The notes under the pieces were generated by a model that searched no databases, was not told where the DNA came from, and saw only the letters and a program-made list of their open reading frames with translations. From Korobacter sp036501185 (GTDB lineage Bacteria > Acidobacteriota > Terriglobia > Terriglobales > Acidobacteriaceae): DNA of 64,000 bases. Position 1 is the first letter of the stretch, and each line of letters opens with the position of its first letter. The stretch lies in the NCBI GenBank assembly GCA_036501185.1, contig DASYAU010000168.1, positions 7,824-71,823 on the forward strand. The letters are read 5' to 3'. Of the stretch, positions 33,899 to 43,062 are shown in pieces. Both the position numbers and the translations under genes were made by a program.

Positions 33899-36800
33899 AT
33901 GACACTCTTCGTGCAACGTATTGGGCTGCGTTTGGCTTTTCTTCTTGCGATCGTTTTCGCGCTGGCAGGCGTGATGTCGGCGCAAAGCGCGGGCACCGGC
34001 GCAATTGCCGGCACCGTCACCGACCCAGCCGGCGCCGTCATTCCAGGCGCCACTGTAACCGCCACTAACGTCCGCACTGGCGAGACGCGCACCACGACCA
34101 GCACAAGTACCGGCGCTTACGTCGTGCCGTTGTTAAGCCCAGATAACTATCGCGTCGAGATCACGAAGGAGGGCTTCAAGCGCGCCGAACGTCCCGGCAT
34201 CGCAGTGCACATCACTGAGACCGTCACCGAGAACGTGCAGATGGTGCTCGGAGCACAGACGGAGACCGTCTCGGTAAGCGACAGGGGCGAGGTGCTGAAG
34301 ACCGAAGAGAGCACGCTTGGCAATGTCGTGGATCAGCAGCAAGTAGAGAGCTTGCCGCTGGTGACCCGTAACTACCAGCAGATTCTCGGGCTTTCCTCGG
34401 GAGTTTCCACGGAGATTTTCAGCGCGGCTTCCATCGGTCGCGGTGGCGTCGACGTCGCCTATGTCACCGGCGGCGCGAGTGATAACGACAACAATTTCCA
34501 GATGAATGGCGTCGAGGTCAACGACGTCCAGGGCAGTGGCCACTTCAGCGGCGGTGTTTCGAGCCCAAATCCTGACACGATCCAGGAGTTCAAGGTCCAG
34601 ACCAGCCAATACGACGCGTCCTTCGGCCGCGATGCTGGCGCAAACGTCAATGTGTTGACCAAGTCGGGTAGCAACCACTGGCACGGTGATTTGTGGGAGT
34701 TCCTCCGCAACGAGGACATGAATGCCAATGACTACTTCCGTAAACAGACCGACCAGCCGCGTGCAATTCTTCGCCAGAACCAGTTCGGCTTCACCGTCGG
34801 CGGGCCGATTGTAAAAGACAAGCTCCTTGCGTTTACCTCGTACCAGGGAACACGCCAGCAAAACGGAATCGACCCAAGTTGCTCCAGCAGCGTTATTCTG
34901 CCGGTGCTCACCAACGATCGTTCCGCCGCCGGATTGGCCGCCGCCGTTGGTCCCGCTACGGCGTTTGGTGGTGTCGATCCATACACGGGTGAGGCTGTTA
35001 CTGCGTCGAGCGTAAGCCCGCAGGCGCTGGCGCTCTTCAATGCCAAGCTTTCTAACGGTCAATACCTCGTTCCGAACCCACAGGTTGTGAGGAACGGAGA
35101 AGGCTTCTCCACCTTTAGCGTCGCGTGCCCGTACCACGAAGACCAGTACATGATCAATCTCGACTGGTTGGAGAATACGAAGAGCACCTTCCAGGAGCGT
35201 TTCTTCTACGCCGATAGCCAGGCCACATTTACGCTACCCGGAACCCAAACGGCTGGTAGCCAACTTCCTGGCTCCCCGTCCAAGAACCCCCAGAATTTCC
35301 GTGACTTCTCTCTCAGCCATACCTACGTATTTACTACCAACCTGGTGAACCAGGCGCAGTTTGGTTTTACGCGCAACGTGGCGGGGACTGATCAGACTTT
35401 CCCGATTACCTACTCGCAACTCGGTGTTGCCGCACCTGGGTTCGATGATCCTCGCGCAAACATTTCTGTGCTCGGCGGATTCGATGAAGGCGGAAATGGC
35501 CAGACGACGGTAATCGCCCAGAATAGCTACATCCTTCAGGACACGCTCTCCTGGACCAAGGGGCGTAATTCCTTCCGCTTCGGCGGCAGTGTCAGCCGTC
35601 TTCAGGACAACATCGCCAGCTTCGCTTTCGGCGGATATACCGTCTTCCTCGATTACCCGGGCATGATGAACGGCGATGCCCCTTACAACCCGTACGAATC
35701 TGTCGATATTGGAGGAATTTTCCAGCGCGGATTTCGGATCTGGGATGGTGCTCTTTACGCCCAGGACGATTTCAAAGTGACCTCCAAGCTCACATTGAAT
35801 CTCGGATTCCGCTACGACCGTCTTGGCGACTTCGGCGAGAAATACGGCCGCAACGCGAACCTAGATCTTTCCAAGCTTGATCCAAATCCACCGGCAACCG
35901 GCACGTTGGCCGGGATTGTGGTGGCCAGCAATTTCCCCGGTACAGTTCCATCGGGTGTAACGAAAGCCGGCAATGACGAGGTGATCGCCGGCGACGGCCA
36001 GAACACATGGGATCCCCGCGTCGGGTTCGCATGGGTGCTGCCGGGTTCTAACCGGTTCGTGCTGCGCGGTGGATACGGGATCTATCATCAACGTGTTACC
36101 GGTCAACCATACTTCCAGTTCTTGACCGACCAGCCTTGGGGCGATTATCGGACCTCCGTTGGAACCGCTGGATTCGCTAGCCCATTCGGTCCGGATCCGG
36201 GAGCTTTCCCGCAGTTCTTCCCCTACACCCCGCCGCTCCAATACGCGCCGGGCTCTTACCTCCCGACTTCCACACTCTCGCCGTTTGCGTTGGCACAAAA
36301 CTTGAAACCGCCAACATTCCAGCAGTACAGCCTGAATCTTCAGGCACAGGTCACGCCTTCCACGGTCGTCCAAGTCGGCTATTCCGGCTCGCACGCGACC
36401 AACATGCTCATCACGGTCGACATCAACCAAGCGGGCGATGCTTCAGCCAGCAACCCAATTCGAGGCGAAACGGTCAATACGCTGCCAGTTACGGGCAATT
36501 TCTACGCTCGCGTCCCCTACGAAGGCTTCGGGCTCATCAGCTACGATGAGAGCTCTGGGTATTCGTGGTACAACGCTTTGCAAGCGAGCGTCGAGCATCG
36601 CCTCAGCCACGGTTTGCAACTCCTAGCTTCCTACACTTACGCCAAGGATCTTACGAACGCATATGGCGCGACCACCGGTGCGAACGGCGGCCTGCAGGTG
36701 GGTGACGCCACGAACGTGAGGAGTGATTACGGTCCAGATACCTTTGTTCGCCCGCACCGTTTCGTGCTCTCGTATGTGTACGAATTTCCGGGTTTCAAGA

Positions 36801-37327
36801 ACAGCAGCAATGGTTTTGCCCGAGAGGTTCTCTCTGGATGGAAGCTCGCCGGCGTCACCACGCTCCAATCCGGTCACTTCAACCCTGTGTTGTACCTGAA
36901 CCCGGCAAACGTTTTTACCGGCGGATATAACTACGACTTCGCCAACATCACGCCCGGCTGCAATGTGAGCAACAGCGGGTCAATCACCTCTCGCGTAAAC
37001 GGCACCGGCGGTTGGTTGAACAACTCCTGCTTCATCTCGGAACCGACGATTTCGCCTGACGGCGGTCAAGGCTGGGGCAACACCCGGATGGGCCTCTTCA
37101 AAGGGCCTGCTCAGGCGAACTCCGATGTGTCGCTGATCAAGATCTTCCCCTTCCGCTGGCCGAGCGAGGGTGCGAACTTCGAATTCCGCGCCGAAGCCTT
37201 CAATGTTTTCAATCAAGTCAATTTCGCGGATCCAGATACCTTCTATGGCGATGCTTCGTTCGGGAAGATCACCGGAATCAATGGCGCCCCACGCATTTTA
37301 CAAATGGCCCTGAAGTTCAACTTCTAA
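33899..37327 (+). CDS. Oar-like TonB-dependent receptor with carboxypeptidase-regulatory domain
   Basis: A 1142-residue outer-membrane protein. Signal peptide at 1-29, then a CarboxypepD_reg-like/CNA-B fold (GTVTDPAGAVIPGATVTATN ... PLLSPDNYRVEITKEGFK), a plug domain (about 115-220, QMNGVEVNDVQG) and a large beta barrel ending in ALKFNF with the terminal aromatic. This architecture is strongly expanded in Acidobacteriota. GGAGG lies 6 bases before the ATG. Divergence from an RpiR regulator with shared motif copies suggests it imports a cell-wall fragment or glycan oligomer, but the ligand is not evident from sequence. Confidence 0.93.
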   Translation: MTLFVQRIGLRLAFLLAIVFALAGVMSAQSAGTGAIAGTVTDPAGAVIPGATVTATNVRTGETRTTTSTSTGAYVVPLLSPDNYRVEITKEGFKRAERPGIAVHITETVTENVQMVLGAQTETVSVSDRGEVLKTEESTLGNVVDQQQVESLPLVTRNYQQILGLSSGVSTEIFSAASIGRGGVDVAYVTGGASDNDNNFQMNGVEVNDVQGSGHFSGGVSSPNPDTIQEFKVQTSQYDASFGRDAGANVNVLTKSGSNHWHGDLWEFLRNEDMNANDYFRKQTDQPRAILRQNQFGFTVGGPIVKDKLLAFTSYQGTRQQNGIDPSCSSSVILPVLTNDRSAAGLAAAVGPATAFGGVDPYTGEAVTASSVSPQALALFNAKLSNGQYLVPNPQVVRNGEGFSTFSVACPYHEDQYMINLDWLENTKSTFQERFFYADSQATFTLPGTQTAGSQLPGSPSKNPQNFRDFSLSHTYVFTTNLVNQAQFGFTRNVAGTDQTFPITYSQLGVAAPGFDDPRANISVLGGFDEGGNGQTTVIAQNSYILQDTLSWTKGRNSFRFGGSVSRLQDNIASFAFGGYTVFLDYPGMMNGDAPYNPYESVDIGGIFQRGFRIWDGALYAQDDFKVTSKLTLNLGFRYDRLGDFGEKYGRNANLDLSKLDPNPPATGTLAGIVVASNFPGTVPSGVTKAGNDEVIAGDGQNTWDPRVGFAWVLPGSNRFVLRGGYGIYHQRVTGQPYFQFLTDQPWGDYRTSVGTAGFASPFGPDPGAFPQFFPYTPPLQYAPGSYLPTSTLSPFALAQNLKPPTFQQYSLNLQAQVTPSTVVQVGYSGSHATNMLITVDINQAGDASASNPIRGETVNTLPVTGNFYARVPYEGFGLISYDESSGYSWYNALQASVEHRLSHGLQLLASYTYAKDLTNAYGATTGANGGLQVGDATNVRSDYGPDTFVRPHRFVLSYVYEFPGFKNSSNGFAREVLSGWKLAGVTTLQSGHFNPVLYLNPANVFTGGYNYDFANITPGCNVSNSGSITSRVNGTGGWLNNSCFISEPTISPDGGQGWGNTRMGLFKGPAQANSDVSLIKIFPFRWPSEGANFEFRAEAFNVFNQVNFADPDTFYGDASFGKITGINGAPRILQMALKFNF

Positions 37328-37339
37328 CCCAAGCATTTC

Positions 37340-37372
37340 TCCGGCGCATGCGGCTTTGGCCCGTGCGCCGGA
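37340..37372 (+). terminator. Hairpin after the Oar-like receptor gene, probable terminator
   Basis: TCCGGCGCA (37340-37348) pairs perfectly with TGCGCCGGA (37364-37372) around a 15-base loop that can pair further. Only a weak T-run follows (ACTAATTTAAG), so it may be a partial or Rho-assisted terminator. It lies 12 bases after the receptor stop. Confidence 0.45.
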
Positions 37373-37413
37373 ACTAATTTAAGCAGTTCTGGATCGACCC
37401 TCTGGAGTCTAGA

Positions 37414-39390
37414 ATGTCAATGTTCTCTCGCGTCACTGGATGCACCGTCCTCCTCGCATCCTGCTTTCTTATTGCTCAGAATCCCCTCCCCCAGAAAACT
37501 AACAAGGAACAGAAACCCGAAGCGGCCGCTCCCGCTTCGAAACCTCTCCCTGGTGAAGCCCAGCACGAACTGACCGCGGCTGATCTCGAGGCATTTTTTG
37601 ACGGTCTTGTGCCTACCGAGATCAATCGCGATGACATCGCTGGTGCTGTCGTCGCCGTAGTCAAAGACGGCAAGGTAGTGTTCGAGAAAGGCTACGGCTA
37701 CGCCGACGTGAAAACGAAACGTCCGGTCGTCGCCAACGAGACCCTGTTTCGTCCCGGCAGCATCTCGAAAACTTTCACCTGGACCGCGGTCATGCAACTC
37801 GTCGGAGAAGGGAAGCTCGATCTCGACCGCGACGTAAACGATTATCTCGACTTCAAAATTCCGCCTGCCTTCGGACAGCCGATCACCCTTCGCAACATCA
37901 TGACTCACACGGCCGGCTTCGAAGAGGCGATCAAAGATCTCATCACCGCCGATCAGAACCCCAAGGAAGATCTGCGCGGCTACGTCGTTTCGCACATGCC
38001 GCGACGCATCTATCCGCCAGGCAAGGTCCCCGCGTACTCCAACTACGCCACCACGCTCGCGGGCTATATCGTGCAGCGCGTTTCTGGCGAACCGTTCGAC
38101 GACTACATCGAGCACCACATCTATCAGCCGCTTCACATGGAGCACGCCACCTTCCGGCAGCCGCTCCCCGAGCAATTTAAAGCCAACATGTCGTCTGGCT
38201 ACGTCCTCGGCTCCGGCGAGGCGAAACCTTACGAGTTCGTCACGGCCTTTCCTGCAGGTTCCGTCGCTATCACCGCCGACGACATCACGCACTTCATAAT
38301 TGCTCACCTGCAGAACGGAGAATATGAAGGCGCGCGCATCCTTCCCGAAGCAACGGCTCAGCAAATGCACTCGCGTACATTTTCTGCCGCGCCGCACCTC
38401 AACGGCATGTGCCTCGGCTTCTACCAGGAGAACCGCAATGGCCACTCCATCATTGGCCACGGCGGCGACACGCAGTACTTCCACAGCGACTTACACCTGA
38501 TCCTCGACTCCAACGTTGGCTTCTTCATCTCGCAAAACAGCGCCGGGAAACCCGGCGGGGACTTGCGCGGAACTGTTTTCCATCACTTCCTCGATCGCTA
38601 CTTCGCCTACACCCCTCCCCCGACCGAGGCGATCGGTTCCGCGAAGCAGGACGTTGACAAGCTTGAGGGCTATTACATGAGCAGCCGCCGTCCGGGACCG
38701 AACCTCCTCGACGCGTTGAATGCGGTTAGCCAGTCAAAGGTACAAACCGATAAGGACGGCGACGTCATCATCGAGGACTTCAAAGATCCCAACGGACAGC
38801 CCAAGAAGTTCGTCGAAGTCTCGCCGAACCTCTATCGCGAGAAGGACGGTCAGGCTCAGGTCGAGTTTTTCACTGACTACGAGGGCGCTACCTCATTCGC
38901 AATGGACTACCCGTTCATGATGTGGATGAAGCCGGGTGCTCTATCGACCAAGCCATTCGCGATGTTCACCCTGATGGCTCCGATCATCTTCTTAGTGCTG
39001 GCGCTCGTGCTTTGGATCGTCGGTGCAATCGTGCGGAAACACTATGACAAGCGTCTCAACCTCGATGCCGTTCACCGACGTCGTCACCGCTTGTTGATGC
39101 TGGCAGCCGCCTTGAATTTGATTTTCATCCTCACGGCGACCGCCATCTTGAGCAAGCTCGGCGAACTTGGGCTCAACTCCAAGAGCGACGGGATGTTCCG
39201 CTTCCTTCAGTTCACGGCATTGCTCGCGGTGCTTTCCACGATCATCCCGCTGTACAACCTGTTCCGGCCGTGGTGGCAGCAGAAGTGGTGGTGGAACCGC
39301 GTGTACGACGTTCTGTTCGCGCTCTCCGCTATCTTCTTCACATGGTTCATTCTGGCATGGCACATCCTATCGCCGAGTTTGAAGTTCTAG
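37414..39390 (+). CDS. Serine beta-lactamase-family hydrolase with C-terminal membrane domain
   Basis: A 658-residue exported protein. After the signal peptide (1-22), the class C beta-lactamase/DD-peptidase fold shows S-I-S-K in RPGSISKTFTW, the Y-S-N motif in VPAYSNYATTLAGYI, and HGGDTQYF as the third motif. From about residue 520 three to four hydrophobic segments follow, so the enzyme is anchored in the inner membrane with its catalytic part outside the cytoplasm. Such proteins include D-aminopeptidases and esterases; the neighbouring D-amino-acid genes favour a D-amino-acid peptidase, but this is inference. TGGAG precedes the ATG; a strong terminator follows. Confidence 0.85.
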   Translation: MSMFSRVTGCTVLLASCFLIAQNPLPQKTNKEQKPEAAAPASKPLPGEAQHELTAADLEAFFDGLVPTEINRDDIAGAVVAVVKDGKVVFEKGYGYADVKTKRPVVANETLFRPGSISKTFTWTAVMQLVGEGKLDLDRDVNDYLDFKIPPAFGQPITLRNIMTHTAGFEEAIKDLITADQNPKEDLRGYVVSHMPRRIYPPGKVPAYSNYATTLAGYIVQRVSGEPFDDYIEHHIYQPLHMEHATFRQPLPEQFKANMSSGYVLGSGEAKPYEFVTAFPAGSVAITADDITHFIIAHLQNGEYEGARILPEATAQQMHSRTFSAAPHLNGMCLGFYQENRNGHSIIGHGGDTQYFHSDLHLILDSNVGFFISQNSAGKPGGDLRGTVFHHFLDRYFAYTPPPTEAIGSAKQDVDKLEGYYMSSRRPGPNLLDALNAVSQSKVQTDKDGDVIIEDFKDPNGQPKKFVEVSPNLYREKDGQAQVEFFTDYEGATSFAMDYPFMMWMKPGALSTKPFAMFTLMAPIIFLVLALVLWIVGAIVRKHYDKRLNLDAVHRRRHRLLMLAAALNLIFILTATAILSKLGELGLNSKSDGMFRFLQFTALLAVLSTIIPLYNLFRPWWQQKWWWNRVYDVLFALSAIFFTWFILAWHILSPSLKF

Positions 39391-39430
39391 TGCGGCGGTA
39401 ACAGCCCACAGGTTGCAGCGACGCATAATA

Positions 39431-39465
39431 GGCACCGGGGAGATATTCTCCTCGGTGCCATTTTT
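39431..39465 (+). terminator. Rho-independent terminator
   Basis: A 12-pair stem with one G-U pair, GGCACCGGGGAG (39431-39442) against CTCCTCGGTGCC (39448-39459), with the loop ATATT, followed by ATTTTT. It lies 40 bases after the serine hydrolase stop and should end that transcript. Confidence 0.85.
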
Positions 39466-39590
39466 CCTCTAGATGCGGTTTGCCCATCTCCGACCAGCCA
39501 ATCAGCCAGCGTGAAATCCGCATCGGACAAACTCGCAAGCGATCGTCCTTCGATCGCGGTGTGTGCCTTTAGAATGGATACGTGCAACCG

Positions 39591-40340
39591 ATGCTCGGCT
39601 TGATCTCCGTTATCGTAATCGGCTTTTTTCTCGGTATGCGGCACGCCACCGATCCTGACCACGTCATTGCGGTCAGCACCATCGTCACGCAACAGCGCAG
39701 TGCCAAGCGCGCTGCTCTTATCGGCGCTTTTTGGGGACTTGGTCATACCGTCACGATCTTCATCGTTGGCTGCGCCATCATCTTATTTAATGTGGTCATC
39801 CCTACCCGTCTTGGCCTGGCAATGGAATTCTCCGTCAGCCTCATGTTGATCCTGCTCGGTGGATGGAATCTCGCGAGGTTTTCGTCTCCTCTTCCCCATC
39901 CACACAACCACGGCGACTGCGTTCACGCTCATCCCGAAACTCATCCTCACCTGCCAAACGACACCCCCCTCGCCCGTATGGACCGCAGCTTAGGACGCAG
40001 TTCCGTTTACCAATTCATTCGTCCTTTGATTGTAGGCATCGTGCATGGTCTCGCCGGATCGGCGGCCGTGGCGTTGCTCATTCTCGCCACGATTCGGCAC
40101 TCGGGCTGGGCGATTGCTTACTTGCTGGTGTTTGGCGTAGGCACCATTGCCGGCATGATGGTCATTACTATGAGCATCGCCTCCGCAATCCACTTCGTTG
40201 GAAACCGCTTCCAATCCCTCGGTCGCCGGATGGCTCTCGTTTCCGGTGTCATCAGTGTCGGCTTCGGACTCACGGTGGCTTTCCAAATCTGCGTGCTGCA
40301 AGGACTCTTCGGCAGCAACCCGCATTGGACGCCGCACTAA
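39591..40340 (+). CDS. NiCoT-like nickel/cobalt permease
   Basis: A 249-residue membrane protein with about six to seven hydrophobic segments. The second segment contains GMRHATDPDHVIAV, matching the HxxxxDH nickel-binding signature of the HoxN/NixA/UreH branch. A His-rich loop (HPHNHGDCVHAHPETHPH) follows TM3 and probably gathers metal. A second conserved HG lies in GIVHGLAGSAAVALL. ATG at 39591 is preferred; a GTG at 39582 would add three residues. No other nickel-enzyme gene is in the window. Confidence 0.85.
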   Translation: MLGLISVIVIGFFLGMRHATDPDHVIAVSTIVTQQRSAKRAALIGAFWGLGHTVTIFIVGCAIILFNVVIPTRLGLAMEFSVSLMLILLGGWNLARFSSPLPHPHNHGDCVHAHPETHPHLPNDTPLARMDRSLGRSSVYQFIRPLIVGIVHGLAGSAAVALLILATIRHSGWAIAYLLVFGVGTIAGMMVITMSIASAIHFVGNRFQSLGRRMALVSGVISVGFGLTVAFQICVLQGLFGSNPHWTPH

Positions 40341-40517
40341 CCCACCTCCTGACTTCCTGCGCGACCTTCTGATTCGCAGATGATCCATCTCGCAGCTGGA
40401 ATTTGCGCAGATGGCACCCTCTGCAAGCAGTTCATCCCAGTCTTAGCCCGCCGCTGCTTGACCCTGCTGTTCGCATCGTGGAAAGTAAGCTATTCAGCCA
40501 CGCTACAAGGGATCGCA

Positions 40518-42947
40518 ATGCTCTCCATTCAGCAAGACCTTCAATACGCCGTCCGGCAGATCAAACGGAACAAGACGTTTTCCGTCGTTGCCGTCCTCAC
40601 GCTCGCCCTCGGCATCGGCGCGAATACCGCGATGTTCAGCGTCATTTACGGCGTTTTGCTGAAGCCGCTCCCATTCCGCGATCCCAGTCATATCGTGCTG
40701 ATTTCCGAGCGAGCGGCGCGCTTTCCCATTCTTTCCGCGTCCTTTCAAAACTACCGCGATTGGAAAGCGCAGAGTCATTCCTTCGAGCAGTTCGGCGCGG
40801 TTCGGCCCGTTACCACGTCACTCACGGGCGCAGGTGAGCCTGAGCAGATCCAGGCGCAGATGGCCACCGGCAACCTCTTTCAGCTACTCGGCGTGAGTAC
40901 CATACGTGGCCGCACGCTCGACGAGAACGACGATCAGCCCGGTTCCACGCCGGTTGTGCTTATCGGGTACGACCTCTGGCAGCGAAGGTACAACCGCTCG
41001 GAAGACGTGCTTGGCAAGGTCATCAATCTCGGCAACAAGCCGTACACCATCGTCGGCGTTCTGCCTCCTGGCTACGAGGTCTTGCAGCAGCAGCCGGAAG
41101 CGGTCTTGCCCATGGGCCCGTGGACCACCACGCTGCCCGACGATCGCTCGTGGCATCCCGGAATTTTCCCCGTCGCCCGGCTTCGGTCCGGGGTAACGCT
41201 TGACCAGGCGCGCAGCGAGATGAGCACGATTGCGAAGCGGCTCCTCGCGCAGTACCCCGTCGACAATATCGCGCTCGATGCCGTCGTAAACCCCATGCAG
41301 CAGCAACTCGTCGGCAACGTCCGCCCCGTCCTGATGATGCTCTTCGGCGCGGTGGTGTTCGTACTCCTGATCGCCTGCGGCAACGTAGCGAATTTGCTGC
41401 TCACGCGCGCCACCGCACGACAGAAGGAAATGTCCGTCCGGGTCGCAATCGGCGCATCCATGTCGCGGGTCGTCCGCCAACTTATTACGGAAGGCATTCT
41501 GCTTTCATTATTAGGGGCCGCCGCCGGCATCGCGCTCGCCTACGCCGCCATGTCAACCCTGGTCGCGGCAGCCGGCAATTCGATTCCGGATGTCGCCCAA
41601 ACCCACATCAACGCGCCGGTCCTGATCTTCACGGTAATCATCAGCATCCTCGCGGGGATCGTCTTTGGCCTCGCACCTGCCAGCCATCTCGCTCTCCGCG
41701 ACCTCCGCTCGCATCTCAACGAATCTGATCGCGGCGCCGTCAGCAAGCACACCAAGGGCCTTCGCGGAGCACTCGTAGTTGCCGAGATCGCGCTCGCCAT
41801 GCTCTTAATGGTCGGAGCAGGATTGTTCCTTCGTAGCTTTTCGCAGCTTGCGAATGTCGATCCTGGATTCAGCACCGAGCACATCCTCATCGCCGATGTT
41901 CCCGTCTCGCCCGCTGCCTACCAGAAGTCTGTCGACCGCATGAACTTCTTCGACAGTGTGCTCGAACGCGTGCACTCGTTGCCTGGCGTGCATCAAGCCG
42001 CCTTCGCCTCCGACCTTCCCGTCAGCGGCCGTGGTTCTTTGATTCACTTCAACATCCAGGGCAAACCGCCTGCCAACTCCTCCGAGTACACCCTCGCCAA
42101 CTATCGCACGGTGAGTGCCGGCTACTTGCAAGCGCTCAGTATCCCGCTCATCCAGGGCCGCTGGATTACCGATGCCGATCGCGAAGCCTCCGCGCCCGTA
42201 GTCGTCATCAATCGCGAGATGGCGAAAACCTACTTCCACGATCGCTCTCCTCTCGGACAGCACCTGCAACTCGGCGCCACGCCCGATCCGGAAGTTCCTT
42301 GGATGGAGGTCGTCGGCGTAGTGGGTGACGTTAAGCAGTCCCTCGCCGCCGACGCAGCGACCGAAATGTACGTTCCATTTCGTCAAGCGGACGCCGTCCT
42401 GCCCGTGTACGCCATGTCACTCGTCGTGCGCTCCGAGGGTGATCCGCAATTGCTCGCCAACGACGTGCGTACCGCCATTCACCAGGTCAACCATAACCAG
42501 CCGGTCGTGAAGATCCGCACCATGCGTGAAAACGTGAGCGCCAGCATCCAGCAGCCGCAGTTCCGCACCGTGTTGCTCACCGTATTTGCCCTGATCGCGC
42601 TGCTCATCGCCGCCGTCGGTATTTACGGCGTGATGGCCTATGCCACTTCACAACGAACTCGCGAACTCGGTATCCGAATGGCTCTCGGATCCACGGCGGA
42701 AGGAGTTTTTCGCCTCGTGCTCGCCGATGGCTTGCGACTCACATTGATTGGCGTTGCCATAGGAATCGCGGCTTCGATTGCGTTCGCTACCTATTTGAAG
42801 TCGCTGCTCTTCGGTACGTCGGCCACAGATCTGCTCACTCTCAGCGCTGCTGCCGGTGTCGTCGTCTTAGTAGGATTGACAGCGTCGTTTGTGCCCGCTC
42901 GACGCGCCGCACACGTCCAGGTCTCGGAGATTCTTCGCGAAAGTTGA
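40518..42947 (+). CDS. ADOP-type duplicated ABC permease (MacB/FtsX-like)
   Basis: An 809-residue permease with two MacB periplasmic-core plus FtsX units, the acidobacterial duplicated orphan permease layout. The N terminus LQYAVRQIKRNKTFSVVAVLTLALGIGANTAMFSVIYGVLLKPLPF is the family signature; the first FtsX block is near 280-400 and the second ends with VPARRAAHVQVSEILRES. No ATPase gene is adjacent, as is usual for this group. ATG at 40518 has AAGGGA 6 bases upstream; the longer in-frame reading adds leader without family similarity. Substrate unknown. Confidence 0.9.
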   Translation: MLSIQQDLQYAVRQIKRNKTFSVVAVLTLALGIGANTAMFSVIYGVLLKPLPFRDPSHIVLISERAARFPILSASFQNYRDWKAQSHSFEQFGAVRPVTTSLTGAGEPEQIQAQMATGNLFQLLGVSTIRGRTLDENDDQPGSTPVVLIGYDLWQRRYNRSEDVLGKVINLGNKPYTIVGVLPPGYEVLQQQPEAVLPMGPWTTTLPDDRSWHPGIFPVARLRSGVTLDQARSEMSTIAKRLLAQYPVDNIALDAVVNPMQQQLVGNVRPVLMMLFGAVVFVLLIACGNVANLLLTRATARQKEMSVRVAIGASMSRVVRQLITEGILLSLLGAAAGIALAYAAMSTLVAAAGNSIPDVAQTHINAPVLIFTVIISILAGIVFGLAPASHLALRDLRSHLNESDRGAVSKHTKGLRGALVVAEIALAMLLMVGAGLFLRSFSQLANVDPGFSTEHILIADVPVSPAAYQKSVDRMNFFDSVLERVHSLPGVHQAAFASDLPVSGRGSLIHFNIQGKPPANSSEYTLANYRTVSAGYLQALSIPLIQGRWITDADREASAPVVVINREMAKTYFHDRSPLGQHLQLGATPDPEVPWMEVVGVVGDVKQSLAADAATEMYVPFRQADAVLPVYAMSLVVRSEGDPQLLANDVRTAIHQVNHNQPVVKIRTMRENVSASIQQPQFRTVLLTVFALIALLIAAVGIYGVMAYATSQRTRELGIRMALGSTAEGVFRLVLADGLRLTLIGVAIGIAASIAFATYLKSLLFGTSATDLLTLSAAAGVVVLVGLTASFVPARRAAHVQVSEILRES

Positions 42948-43062
42948 TGCTTAGGGTTATCGCATCAGTTCGCATTCTCCGCATCGCTTGCGAACCACCG
43001 CAATCAAGCGTCTGCTCGTGCATCCAATCCCATTCTGTGCGATGCTTGCAACTCGTCCTTCT

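Noticed and set aside
39466..39590. Possible nickel/cobalt riboswitch before the permease
   Set aside because: No conserved NiCo or cobalamin aptamer elements could be recognised between the terminator and the start codon.
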